Below are positions 26,021 through 33,717 of a stretch of 64,000 nucleotides of DNA, piece by piece (position 1 is the first letter of the stretch; every line of letters starts with the position of its first letter). Made by a program: the position numbers and the translations under genes. The notes beneath the pieces were generated by a model. The model had not been told where the DNA came from, searched no databases, and saw only the letters and a program-made list of their open reading frames with translations. Origin of the DNA: Candidatus Rifleibacteriota bacterium (GTDB taxonomy: Bacteria; Riflebacteria; Ozemobacteria; Ozemobacterales; Ozemobacteraceae); NCBI GenBank assembly GCA_029564115.1, contig JAKQQP010000606.1, positions 29,303 through 93,302 of the forward strand, read 5' to 3'.

Positions 26021-26983
26021 TCAGTTAAGATTAACTGATTGAATTACCGCGTTTCCGATGTTCGGGTCGATTTTGTAGGCCCTGAAAATAGCTACCAGAA
26101 CTTCTGAAGTGAGATCTACCCCACCGATGAACACATCATTTTCGAGCATATCTTTTTTAAATGGCTCGAGAATCTTTTCGCCATGACTGAGCCAGTTCTC
26201 GGCCATAGCTGAAATATTGCCGTAATAACCACCGACAGCTGCCGAATCATTGGCAATCTCTCGGGGGAAAGGGATATTGAATAATTTTCCGTAGTCGAGG
26301 TCTGGCGGCACGACAGAGTCGCGAGTGCGTGCCAGGACACTGCTCAAACTGGTATTGAGAACAACCTGGATGTTTTTCTGGGTGGCGATCTGCTGGGTAT
26401 ACTGGCGAATCTCATGCAGAATTGCAGCGAATTTTTTCTGGGTTTCTTCGGGGTCAGTGAAGCCGACTTTGTAAGCCAGGCGGCTCAGGCGGTCATAGCG
26501 GTCCTGGGCGGTGGACAGCTGGGCACTCAGGGCGGTAAGACTGGCGTGGTAAGATGCCTCTGCTTTACTTTTGTCAGCATTGAATTCGTGACGTCTGACT
26601 GCAGCCGGGCCGGTGGCAAGGGCATCCAGGCCGTCTGTGAAGTGTGACGAAAGCTCTTCGATTTTGCGATCAAAATTTCGATGGGTTTCTTGAATGCGAG
26701 CCTGTAAAGACTTCATGGTCGAAGCGAGCTGTTCGAGTTCGGCCTGATGCTGACTGGCTTTTTGCTGCATCTGCTGCTGCGGAACACGACTGGCGTCGAC
26801 CCGAAAAGCCTGGTGCGCCACGTCATAAGAAATCATTGCCGGGTGCAGAAGCACTACAGCTCTGAGGTTGATTTTGCCGATCAGGGCAATTTCGCGACTG
26901 CGCTGGGCATAAAGGCAGTTTGAAGTTGCCACCAGCAGCATAAGAACAACCAGTAATTTTACATACCTGACGCCAGAACTCAT
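26021..26983 (-). CDS. exported Skp/OmpH-like protein, paralogue 1 (320 residues)
   Basis: A signal peptide (LLVVLMLLVATSNCLYA) is followed by IGKINLRAVVLLHPAM, a coiled-coil section of about 100 residues rich in Q, E and R (roughly 75-190), and then KNIQVVLNTSLSSV, a pattern reminiscent of the end of the Skp/OmpH fold. The C-terminal 60 residues contain SEVLVAIFRAYKIDPN. The same three landmarks recur in the protein at 28894-29817, and the first also in 29824-30480. CGGGGG lies six to seven bases before the ATG. It is followed by the giant secreted protein, for which a periplasmic chaperone role could be proposed. Confidence 0.7.
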   Translation of the reverse strand: MSSGVRYVKLLVVLMLLVATSNCLYAQRSREIALIGKINLRAVVLLHPAMISYDVAHQAFRVDASRVPQQQMQQKASQHQAELEQLASTMKSLQARIQETHRNFDRKIEELSSHFTDGLDALATGPAAVRRHEFNADKSKAEASYHASLTALSAQLSTAQDRYDRLSRLAYKVGFTDPEETQKKFAAILHEIRQYTQQIATQKNIQVVLNTSLSSVLARTRDSVVPPDLDYGKLFNIPFPREIANDSAAVGGYYGNISAMAENWLSHGEKILEPFKKDMLENDVFIGGVDLTSEVLVAIFRAYKIDPNIGNAVIQSVNLN

Positions 26984-26997
26984 TTATTTCCCCCGTT

Positions 26998-27492
26998 TTA
27001 TTTTTTGAGCATTCTCTGTAACGAAACCAGTCTTACCGCTTCTTTCGAGATGTCACGGCCAAATTGATCGGTATAGGCAGCACCGGCCTGAATGAACAGA
27101 GCTTCGGTGTTCCATTTGTTGTTGGTAAGAATTGCCATACTGGCCAGCTGAATATTGATCGGAACCGAGTTAAATGAAGACTTTGAGTCAGCAAAGCCGG
27201 TAATGGTGAATTCAGGTGCATTTATCGTATAGGTTCTCAGATGAACGGGCACACCTTTTTTAGCGGCTTCCCAGCAAGCGTAGAAATCAGCCGGGTAAAG
27301 CTGAAATTTCAGCAGGGCAAGCTCAGTCAGACCATGAGCAAGATAATCGAGCTTGACTCTTTCGTCGATCTGAATTGTCTGCGGTTTTGAAGCGCGTGTC
27401 ATCGAGCTGTAGGCAATGGCCATCTGCAAAAGAACAACAGCGAACACCAGAGCCAGAATCAGGGCCATGCCTTTGCGATTATCTGTTTTCAT
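26998..27492 (-). CDS. prepilin-like (PilX/GspK-type) minor pilin
   Basis: 164 residues. A short basic leader (MKTDNRKG) precedes MALILALVFAVVLLQMAIAY, the hydrophobic helix of a type IV pilin-like protein that ends the leader with a glycine, as in PilX and GspK rather than the GFTLIE class. The rest is a small globular domain of unknown fold. GGAG lies seven bases before the ATG. It follows the PilV-like gene by three bases. Minor pilins of this kind prime pilus assembly or form the tip of a pseudopilus. Confidence 0.7.
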   Translation of the reverse strand: MKTDNRKGMALILALVFAVVLLQMAIAYSSMTRASKPQTIQIDERVKLDYLAHGLTELALLKFQLYPADFYACWEAAKKGVPVHLRTYTINAPEFTITGFADSKSSFNSVPINIQLASMAILTNNKWNTEALFIQAGAAYTDQFGRDISKEAVRLVSLQRMLKK

Positions 27493-27495
27493 GAT

Positions 27496-28041
27496 TTATC
27501 TCCGGATCTTCGCTTTGTGAGAAGCGAGGGTATAAAACTTAACGGCCGCACTGCCCTTGTCTTTCCAGGTTACGGTCATCACATATTTGTGATACAGGTT
27601 CGAGTAAGCTATATTGCGTGTCGCCCAGCCCCAGTTATTCGGTTGATTGGGGTTTTCGCCTTTGGCAAACGGGTCGTATGTAGGCACACGAAACGTGCCT
27701 GGAACGTCAGAGATAACGAGTTGCGAGGTAAAATCAATACCATCGATTTTTTCGGGGCCAAGAACGAGAGTTATCGCCCCAGCGCTGCCGCTTGTTTTAA
27801 GGGTTTTGGCGGTTGCACCACCATGAGTGCCGGCTGCGATCGACTCGAAGGGAAACTGCAAGGCCCGGTTCAGTTTTTCCTGGCAGAGGTTGACGGCCTT
27901 GATAGTGCGATCATCTTTTTCGGTAGCCTTTATCGAAGTGCCCATAACGCCAACTATCGGAATAAAAGCCGAAGCGAGCAAAGCCATCGCCAGCATAACT
28001 TCGGTCAAGGTCAAACCTGTTTTTTTATTGGTATGTTTCAT
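27496..28041 (-). CDS. type IV pilin-like protein, PilV/GspI-type
   Basis: 181 residues. The prepilin cleavage site is KKTG followed by LTLTEVMLAMALLASAFIP; glycine at -1 and glutamate at +5 are the hallmarks of PilD substrates. The remainder holds a single cysteine (NLCQEK) and a short C-terminal beta-rich domain. GGGGGG serves as ribosome site, and the start overlaps the stop of the upstream PilW-like gene by one base (TAATG). Confidence 0.85.
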   Translation of the reverse strand: MKHTNKKTGLTLTEVMLAMALLASAFIPIVGVMGTSIKATEKDDRTIKAVNLCQEKLNRALQFPFESIAAGTHGGATAKTLKTSGSAGAITLVLGPEKIDGIDFTSQLVISDVPGTFRVPTYDPFAKGENPNQPNNWGWATRNIAYSNLYHKYVMTVTWKDKGSAAVKFYTLASHKAKIRR

Positions 28042-28850
28042 TAGAAGCCCCCCAGCGCATACGACACAATCGGAACTGCCATGTCGAGCTTGGCCTGCAC
28101 GCCCTGATCAACGAAGGTCTGAGGATGGTTGGGATTCTGCATGCGAATCTTTATGCCAACGACCTTGTCGGTTTCGCCGCCGGCGGCGGCCGGGTTTGCG
28201 AGCCCCCAGGTAATCGTGGCCGAAGCGACATCGCTGAGTTTGTATGTATATGGCATTCGCCCCAGGCCGAACGTGCCCGGAGTATTGGAAAATCTTGTAG
28301 CAAAATTAACAAAAGCAGCGGGATTGGGCTTAAAATTCGCAGCCGTATTGAAGTAGTCTATGCCTTCGTAGGCCGTGGTCTGAGTGTTGGCGTGCAGATG
28401 GAGAGTGTAAAGATTTTTTGCAGCCGGCACAGCCATAAGGCAATGATAGGCAACCAGGCCTCTTTTTGTGGCAGTAATGGCGGTCATATCGGGTTTAGAC
28501 ACGGTAAAAATCATTACGCGCCTGTTGGCTTTGATATTGGCTACCTGAGTATTGTTGTTCAGTGTCAGAAAGTTACAGATAGAAGTAGTGATCTGAGCAT
28601 TCGGGTCAGGATTTGTCGGATTTATGGAAGTAGTGTTGGCGGCCTGCTCAACACGCTCTTTGAGAATGGTCAAAAAACGTTCGGCCTCTTTCTGGCGGGT
28701 CAGTTTCCAGCTGCCGGTCAGAAACATGCCGCTGCCCATGCGGTAAAAGGCAAACAGGCCAACGGTGAACATCGAAAACACCGCACTGGCGATGATAATT
28801 TCGATGAGCGTAAAGCCTGCTAGCCGCTTTTTAGTTTTGTCAGACAACAT
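28041..28850 (-). CDS. type IV pilin-like protein, PilW/GspJ-type
   Basis: About 269 residues. The leader MLSDKTKKRLAG is cut before FTLIEIIIASAVFSMFTVGL, a canonical prepilin site with glutamate at +5. The size and the RQKEAERFLTILKERVEQA segment after the helix fit PilW/GspJ minor pilins. I chose the ATG at 28850 because it gives a leader of normal length and has GGGAG nine bases upstream. The frame is open to an ATG at 28901, which would overlap the preceding gene by eight bases and give a 29-residue leader. Both starts remain possible. Confidence 0.85.
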   Translation of the reverse strand: MLSDKTKKRLAGFTLIEIIIASAVFSMFTVGLFAFYRMGSGMFLTGSWKLTRQKEAERFLTILKERVEQAANTTSINPTNPDPNAQITTSICNFLTLNNNTQVANIKANRRVMIFTVSKPDMTAITATKRGLVAYHCLMAVPAAKNLYTLHLHANTQTTAYEGIDYFNTAANFKPNPAAFVNFATRFSNTPGTFGLGRMPYTYKLSDVASATITWGLANPAAAGGETDKVVGIKIRMQNPNHPQTFVDQGVQAKLDMAVPIVSYALGGF

Positions 28851-28893
28851 AGATATAATCTCCCGGTTCATTACATGCAATTTCGGTACCACG

Positions 28894-29817
28894 TCATTCA
28901 TCAGACAACACCCTGGATTTGTTCATCTGATCGAGTTTATTGATAACTGAATCGACTACTTTAAAGACTTCCGGGGCAATTTTGTGAGCAACATAAATCT
29001 TTTCAAGAACTTCAGAAAGAATGCATTCTCCGCCTGATAAAACAACTGGATAAGGCCTGAGCGGCAAAAGATTCATCGCCTCAGGGAAGCGTGTCAATTC
29101 AAGCCAGTTTATCAAATCACGCGAAGGCGGGGTTTCGTCGAGCGGGTGAGCCAGATTAGTTCTGGCCAGAAATGCATAAAACATGGTGTAGTCTATACCG
29201 GGGATTCCCTGGCCGAACATTTCTCCGGAGCGGTAGCGAACAGGGTAACCATAAGGAACGGGAACAGAGGTGTTCAAAACCAGATCAATTTTTTTCTGCA
29301 CCGCAACTTCTCTTACAGCCTCGAGCACCTCGGTTTCGATTTCATCGAGAATCTGCCTGGTGGTGGCCGGGTCTGTGAGATCAGGGCAAGAAGCCATATA
29401 AGACAGATCTTTCAGGCGAACGTGCAAGGCGTTTTCTTCGGTTGCAACAGCTGCCAGATCTGCATGAGCAGTCGTGTAGCCATCAGCCGAAGGGTCAGAC
29501 ATCGCAGCCACCAGATAAGATTTTTTATGATCGAGTTCTGCGAGTTTTTTCTCGATTTTTTCTCTTTCTTCTATTGCTGAAGCAGCTTCTTTAGAGTCTT
29601 TCAGTTTAGCGACGGCGGTTTTAAATTCTTCTTCGGTCAGACCGGGTTCAACTTTAAAAAAGCCCATACGGTCAAAATCGAACAACGACATGCGCGGGTG
29701 AAGGCTCACAGCGACACTGAGATCGATCTTTCCTACTCGAATAGCCTCTGCCGACAAGGAGCAGAGACAAAAAGCGAACAACAGAAAGCAGTTTGCCAGA
29801 ATTCTATTTGTTCTCAT
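28894..29817 (-). CDS. exported Skp/OmpH-like protein, paralogue 2 (307 residues)
   Basis: A signal peptide (NCFLLFAFCLCSLSAEA) is followed by VGKIDLSVAVSLHPRMSLFD, a helical charged region (about 60-180), KKIDLVLNTSVPVPYG, and a C-terminal SEVLEKIYVAHKIAPE. These match the landmarks of the paralogue at 26021-26983 in the same order. AAGGAG lies nine bases before the ATG; the gene follows its smaller relative by six bases. It is likely periplasmic. The family role is unknown; Skp itself holds unfolded outer-membrane proteins. Confidence 0.7.
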   Translation of the reverse strand: MRTNRILANCFLLFAFCLCSLSAEAIRVGKIDLSVAVSLHPRMSLFDFDRMGFFKVEPGLTEEEFKTAVAKLKDSKEAASAIEEREKIEKKLAELDHKKSYLVAAMSDPSADGYTTAHADLAAVATEENALHVRLKDLSYMASCPDLTDPATTRQILDEIETEVLEAVREVAVQKKIDLVLNTSVPVPYGYPVRYRSGEMFGQGIPGIDYTMFYAFLARTNLAHPLDETPPSRDLINWLELTRFPEAMNLLPLRPYPVVLSGGECILSEVLEKIYVAHKIAPEVFKVVDSVINKLDQMNKSRVLSDE

Positions 29818-29823
29818 CAGATT

Positions 29824-30480
29824 TCACTCCTTGCCGTAGTAGAGAATTGTATTGTCTGTCTGCGAAAACATCAGCCCCACAAGCCCAGCGCAGGCCAGGT
29901 AATCTGTGAGAACAGAAGCATCACGGGTAAAGAAAAGGTGCTTCAGATCACGCCCGGCAAATTTTGGCGGTAAAGACCTGAAACGCGGCAGTTTATTGAG
30001 AACAACTCTGTCATCCGCCGCCTGAGCTGAGATTATGTCATAAGCAAGTCCGGAAGAAACTGCCAAAAGCTTGTCGAAACCAGGAACCCCGCCGTCCTCA
30101 CGCAGTTCTCTGATCGGCTCTGCAGCTTTGCGCAAGCCTTCTATCTGCCTGTCTATAAGGCTTATTTCGGCCCAGAGGCTGCTGTCGTCAGAGGCAGACA
30201 AAGCCTGTAAAGATGCGGCCACCAGCTGCATCTTCTTTTTTTCGAGATGGCCAATATCAGCAGTAATGCTTGCGATCCGCTCTTCAAGGACTTCGACCGG
30301 AACAATTTCACTTGGCGTATTTTTAAATCTTCCGGTTTCAGGATCATAGTTTTTCATCATCGGGTGCGCGTTCAACAAGCGCTCAAAATCTATCTGCCTG
30401 AATTCAGTTCCGGTGGCGATCACTGGAAAAACGACCGCAAAAATACTTAACAACTGCAAAATTTTTTTACAAACTTTCAT
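29824..30480 (-). CDS. exported Skp/OmpH-like protein, paralogue 3 (218 residues, short form)
   Basis: A signal peptide (LLSIFAVVFPVIATG) is followed by FRQIDFERLLNAHPMMKNYD, the same LHP-M-x-x-[FY]D landmark as paralogues 1 and 2, and then a helical region (about 60-130). The C-terminal SEVL landmark is absent and the end is hydrophobic (ACAGLVGLMFSQ). It may be a shortened or diverged copy. CCGGAG is the ribosome site; the ATG overlaps the upstream stop by four bases (ATGA). Confidence 0.65.
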   Translation of the reverse strand: MKVCKKILQLLSIFAVVFPVIATGTEFRQIDFERLLNAHPMMKNYDPETGRFKNTPSEIVPVEVLEERIASITADIGHLEKKKMQLVAASLQALSASDDSSLWAEISLIDRQIEGLRKAAEPIRELREDGGVPGFDKLLAVSSGLAYDIISAQAADDRVVLNKLPRFRSLPPKFAGRDLKHLFFTRDASVLTDYLACAGLVGLMFSQTDNTILYYGKE

Positions 30481-31199
30481 TCTGGCAACTCCGGGAAATC
30501 GAATTGGTAAGGGTCAACGACCATATCCGGGCGGCGCTGCAACAGTCGATTGCTCAAAAGGGTCTCAACATAAGGATGATCTTCATAGACACTGTGACGA
30601 ACCTTATTAACCGGGTAAACAGAGAAAGAAAGAATTCTACCCGGCAGCGGCAACTGATAAAAAATGAGAGAAAACCAACTCTGGCCGTTTTGTTCCTGGG
30701 CCCATGGTGACTGCACATCAGGGTGTACTGCCCGCAAACGACTGTTCTGCATGACAACGAGCTGATAACAGCCAAGGCCTGCCATGTCTGCAAAAAAAGC
30801 GATTTTGATGAAATTTCTGTCAGAGCCGATAACCAATGGGGCTGGCCCCGGGTTGCTCGAATCACGAGCCAGAGCGAGCAACGACGGCCCGGCGGGAACC
30901 GGCAGCCACGGAACCTTAGCGGCGACTTCCCTGAACAGAGGCATAATTGCCGTTGCAAAAGCACTGAGCAGACCATGTTCGCCGACCCACAGGACTCTGG
31001 CGAGGGGTCTCTGTTCTGATCTGGCGTTGGCCGCGCTGAGCTCAGCCAAGGGTAAAACCGGCATCGAAACGGGTATTTTCAGATAAAAAACAAGCTTCCA
31101 GTCGTGCAAAGCGAGGCTGCATGCCCCAACCGGCAATCTGGGAACAGCAACCAGACACATTGTAAAAATCAATAAAACATTGCGAAGCTTTGTGCTCAT
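30477..31199 (-). CDS. exported protein of unknown function, first gene of the pilin/Skp-like operon
   Basis: 240 residues with a signal peptide (NVLLIFTMCLVAVPRLPVGA). No domain recognised. It is rich in Leu and Pro with few charges, and contains a run resembling a beta-sandwich or periplasmic binding fold (ARVLWVGEHGLLSAFATAIM). There is no ribosome site; a TTGAGA-N16-GATACT promoter lies directly upstream, so translation may be leaderless. It overlaps the next gene by ATGA, so it belongs to the operon that runs to 21166. Confidence 0.65.
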   Translation of the reverse strand: MSTKLRNVLLIFTMCLVAVPRLPVGACSLALHDWKLVFYLKIPVSMPVLPLAELSAANARSEQRPLARVLWVGEHGLLSAFATAIMPLFREVAAKVPWLPVPAGPSLLALARDSSNPGPAPLVIGSDRNFIKIAFFADMAGLGCYQLVVMQNSRLRAVHPDVQSPWAQEQNGQSWFSLIFYQLPLPGRILSFSVYPVNKVRHSVYEDHPYVETLLSNRLLQRRPDMVVDPYQFDFPELPE

Positions 31200-31208
31200 A
31201 CAGACAAG

Positions 31209-31236
31209 AGTATCACGTACCCCACACCACTCTCAA
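31209..31236 (-). promoter_or_regulatory. candidate promoter of the eight-gene pilin/Skp-like operon
   Basis: On the minus strand TTGAGA (31236-31231; 5/6), 16-base spacer, GATACT (31214-31209; 4/6). The start codon at 31199 is only nine bases past the -10 box, implying a leader of a few bases at most. Confidence 0.4.
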
Positions 31237-31272
31237 CAAACTTCTACAAACCGCTGGGTAGCCCCTAACGAA

Positions 31273-33636
31273 TCAATACTCGACGTTTATCTCGATCTCA
31301 GCGGCGGCTTCATTATCGGTCAAAGCGGTAATACGGTGCCGGCCCTTCACCAGCGGCCAGTAGGCTTCATACGGAGGCGCGGTTCTGGCAAACTCGACAC
31401 CGTTTATCAGCCAGATCACTTCTGCAACCGGCTCAAGTGGTATCGCCCTAAGCAACGCCAGGTTTTCGTGGCTGGAAGACATCACGTAGCGGTCGCCATC
31501 GTGCGGAGAAACAATTCTTATTGCTGAACTAGAGCCGGAAACAGGCGAGGCATCCATCACAATCGGCCCGGAGGCCAGGATAACCGGCGACACATTCTGC
31601 CCGTATCTGTCTTCGCCCCAGGGATCAGACAAAGACAAACCGGCGGCCAGAACAAAGGGGTCGATATCGAGATAGCGGCGCCGTTGGCGCAGCCAGCTGG
31701 CATAATCGGAAGAAAGCTCGTGAGAGGCGTTTCCGAGTTTATGAAACGTGCATATCTGCGGATCTGGAGAAATTTCGGCAATCAATTCTCTGCCGGAATG
31801 AGGGCAGGTAGGCCCGGCCAGCTGACCCGAAATTGAACACACGGAAATACGGCGCAGCCCGGGCGGCTCAGGCAAAGGCCTCAGCATTGTTTTTGTCTCG
31901 AGGTAATCGATGATATTTTTAAAAATGGGACCGCAGGCAGAAGCTCCGCTGAGACCCCTGGTCGGTGCCCCGGAAAAATTTCCGACCCAGATGGCGACAA
32001 CGAATTCAGGATTTGCCGCTATCAACCAGCAATCGCGGTATTCGGTGCTGGTGCCGGTTTTAATAGCTACCGGCGAAGTCGTTTTAAAAAAAGACGGGTT
32101 GCCAAAAGTGAAAAGGCGGGCAGATGGGTCAGAAAGCATATCGAAAACCATATAGGCAGTAGCCGGTGAAATTATCTGGTATCGGCTAACAGGCTGATCC
32201 GCAAAATATTTCAATGTTAACAGTTCGCCGGCATTGACAAAGACGGTGAATGCCCGCACAAGGTCGAGCATACGCAGTTCCGGGTTTCCTATTGCCAGAC
32301 CAAGACCGTAAAAATCTGCAGCTCCGCTTTTATCGGGCAACAGATCAAGACTCACAAGCATGCGATAGAAATTCTTGACGCCAAGCAGATTGAGCATTTT
32401 AACTGCAGCTATATTCAGACTGTTGCCGAGAGCTGATCTGACGGTGACCGGGCCATACGAACGGCGGTCGGCGTTTAGAGGGTGGTATTCTCCCTGTGGT
32501 GTCTTGAAGGTCTGCATGGTATCAGGAATCACATAAGATGGATAAAAACCGCTTTCGAGAGCCAGAGCATATAAAAACGGTTTCAATATAGAGCCGCCAG
32601 AACGTCGGGCCGCACAAACGTTGTTAAAACCTGCCGCCAGTGGCCCATACTCTGCTGAACCGGCCATTGCGACGATCTCCATTGTTCGAGCCGTGACAAT
32701 CATGGCACCGGCCTGACTCGCCCCTCTTTTACGCAATCTCGGCATATGGGCGGCCAGGGTATCTGTCAACATATTCTGCAGGTCGATGTCGATGGTGGTT
32801 CTTCTGACACCAGACGGTCTGCCGCGAACCTCGGCGAGCATATCGCAAAAATGCGGTGCCTGAAACGGGCGACGCCGGCGCCAGGTCGGGATCTGCTCCT
32901 TAGCAGCAGCCTGATGTTGCGAAGCATCTATTTTGCCGGTTTTCAGCAATTCAGAGAGCACCCAGTTGCGGCGCCTGAGAAGCCTGAAGTTGCCGTTGCG
33001 GCTGAAAGGGTCATAACGGCCCGGAGCCTGAATTGCTGCCGCTAAAGCAGCGCTTTCGGCGACGTTGAGCATTTCGGCACTTTTTCCGAATAGGGTATGA
33101 GCAGCCATATTGACGCCACGCACATTGCCAAACATCGATACAGCGTTAAGATAGCGCTCGAGTATCTCCTGTTTACCCATTTCGGTCTCAAGCCTCAAAG
33201 CCATCAATATTTCAGAGACCTTGGTGGCGAGATTACGCGGTCTGGGTCTGACAACCCTGATAAGCTGTTGTGTGACAGTCGATGCCCCTGAAACGATGCG
33301 GCCACTGCTGACATTTTGCCAGGCAGCCCGGACAATGGATTTGAGGTTGAAGCCGGGGTGAGAAAAGAAATCGCGGTCTTCGGCGGTCAGCACCGCTGCG
33401 ACCAGGTCGGCAGAGTGACTGGCCAGAGGCATATAAACCGACAGATCGCCTCTGACATCCGGGAACACCCGCAAAACCCGGCCATGTCGATCAGTGAACG
33501 CGCCACCGGTCGAGAAATGAGCTTTAATAAACGGCAGCGGGTCATCACAAAAGAACGGCAGCAGGCGGTGACGCATCTGCCAGCAGCAGGCGGTGACCAA
33601 CAAAACAACCGCCAGGGTGAGCAACTTTTTTTTCAT
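31273..33636 (-). CDS. pbpC: penicillin-binding protein 1C
   Basis: 787 residues. An N-terminal signal anchor is followed by a GT51 transglycosylase (about 45-220; catalytic region VLTAEDRDFFSHPG, then STVTQQLIR), a transpeptidase (about 300-570; SxxK as SILK, SxN as GNSLN, KTG as IKTGTSTEYRD), and a C-terminal BiPBP_C domain (last 90 residues, VIWLINGV). This is the standard PBP1C architecture. It polymerises and cross-links peptidoglycan at the inner membrane. It follows the alpha-2-macroglobulin gene, a pairing conserved in many Gram-negatives, although a terminator-like hairpin lies between them. Confidence 0.96.
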   Translation of the reverse strand: MKKKLLTLAVVLLVTACCWQMRHRLLPFFCDDPLPFIKAHFSTGGAFTDRHGRVLRVFPDVRGDLSVYMPLASHSADLVAAVLTAEDRDFFSHPGFNLKSIVRAAWQNVSSGRIVSGASTVTQQLIRVVRPRPRNLATKVSEILMALRLETEMGKQEILERYLNAVSMFGNVRGVNMAAHTLFGKSAEMLNVAESAALAAAIQAPGRYDPFSRNGNFRLLRRRNWVLSELLKTGKIDASQHQAAAKEQIPTWRRRRPFQAPHFCDMLAEVRGRPSGVRRTTIDIDLQNMLTDTLAAHMPRLRKRGASQAGAMIVTARTMEIVAMAGSAEYGPLAAGFNNVCAARRSGGSILKPFLYALALESGFYPSYVIPDTMQTFKTPQGEYHPLNADRRSYGPVTVRSALGNSLNIAAVKMLNLLGVKNFYRMLVSLDLLPDKSGAADFYGLGLAIGNPELRMLDLVRAFTVFVNAGELLTLKYFADQPVSRYQIISPATAYMVFDMLSDPSARLFTFGNPSFFKTTSPVAIKTGTSTEYRDCWLIAANPEFVVAIWVGNFSGAPTRGLSGASACGPIFKNIIDYLETKTMLRPLPEPPGLRRISVCSISGQLAGPTCPHSGRELIAEISPDPQICTFHKLGNASHELSSDYASWLRQRRRYLDIDPFVLAAGLSLSDPWGEDRYGQNVSPVILASGPIVMDASPVSGSSSAIRIVSPHDGDRYVMSSSHENLALLRAIPLEPVAEVIWLINGVEFARTAPPYEAYWPLVKGRHRITALTDNEAAAEIEINVEY

Positions 33637-33676
33637 TACAGGTCGCCGGAGATCAGAATTACAGATAAAGATATAG

Positions 33677-33709
33677 AAAAGCCGGCTCAGGCCTTGAACC
33701 TGGGCCGGC
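33677..33709 (-). terminator. Rho-independent terminator between the alpha-2-macroglobulin and pbpC genes
   Basis: On the minus strand GCCGGCCCAGG (33709-33699), a seven-base loop, CCTGAGCCGGC (33691-33681; one mismatched position) and then TTTT. It should lower or stop read-through from the macroglobulin gene into pbpC. Confidence 0.7.
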
Positions 33710-33717
33710 CTACAGGG

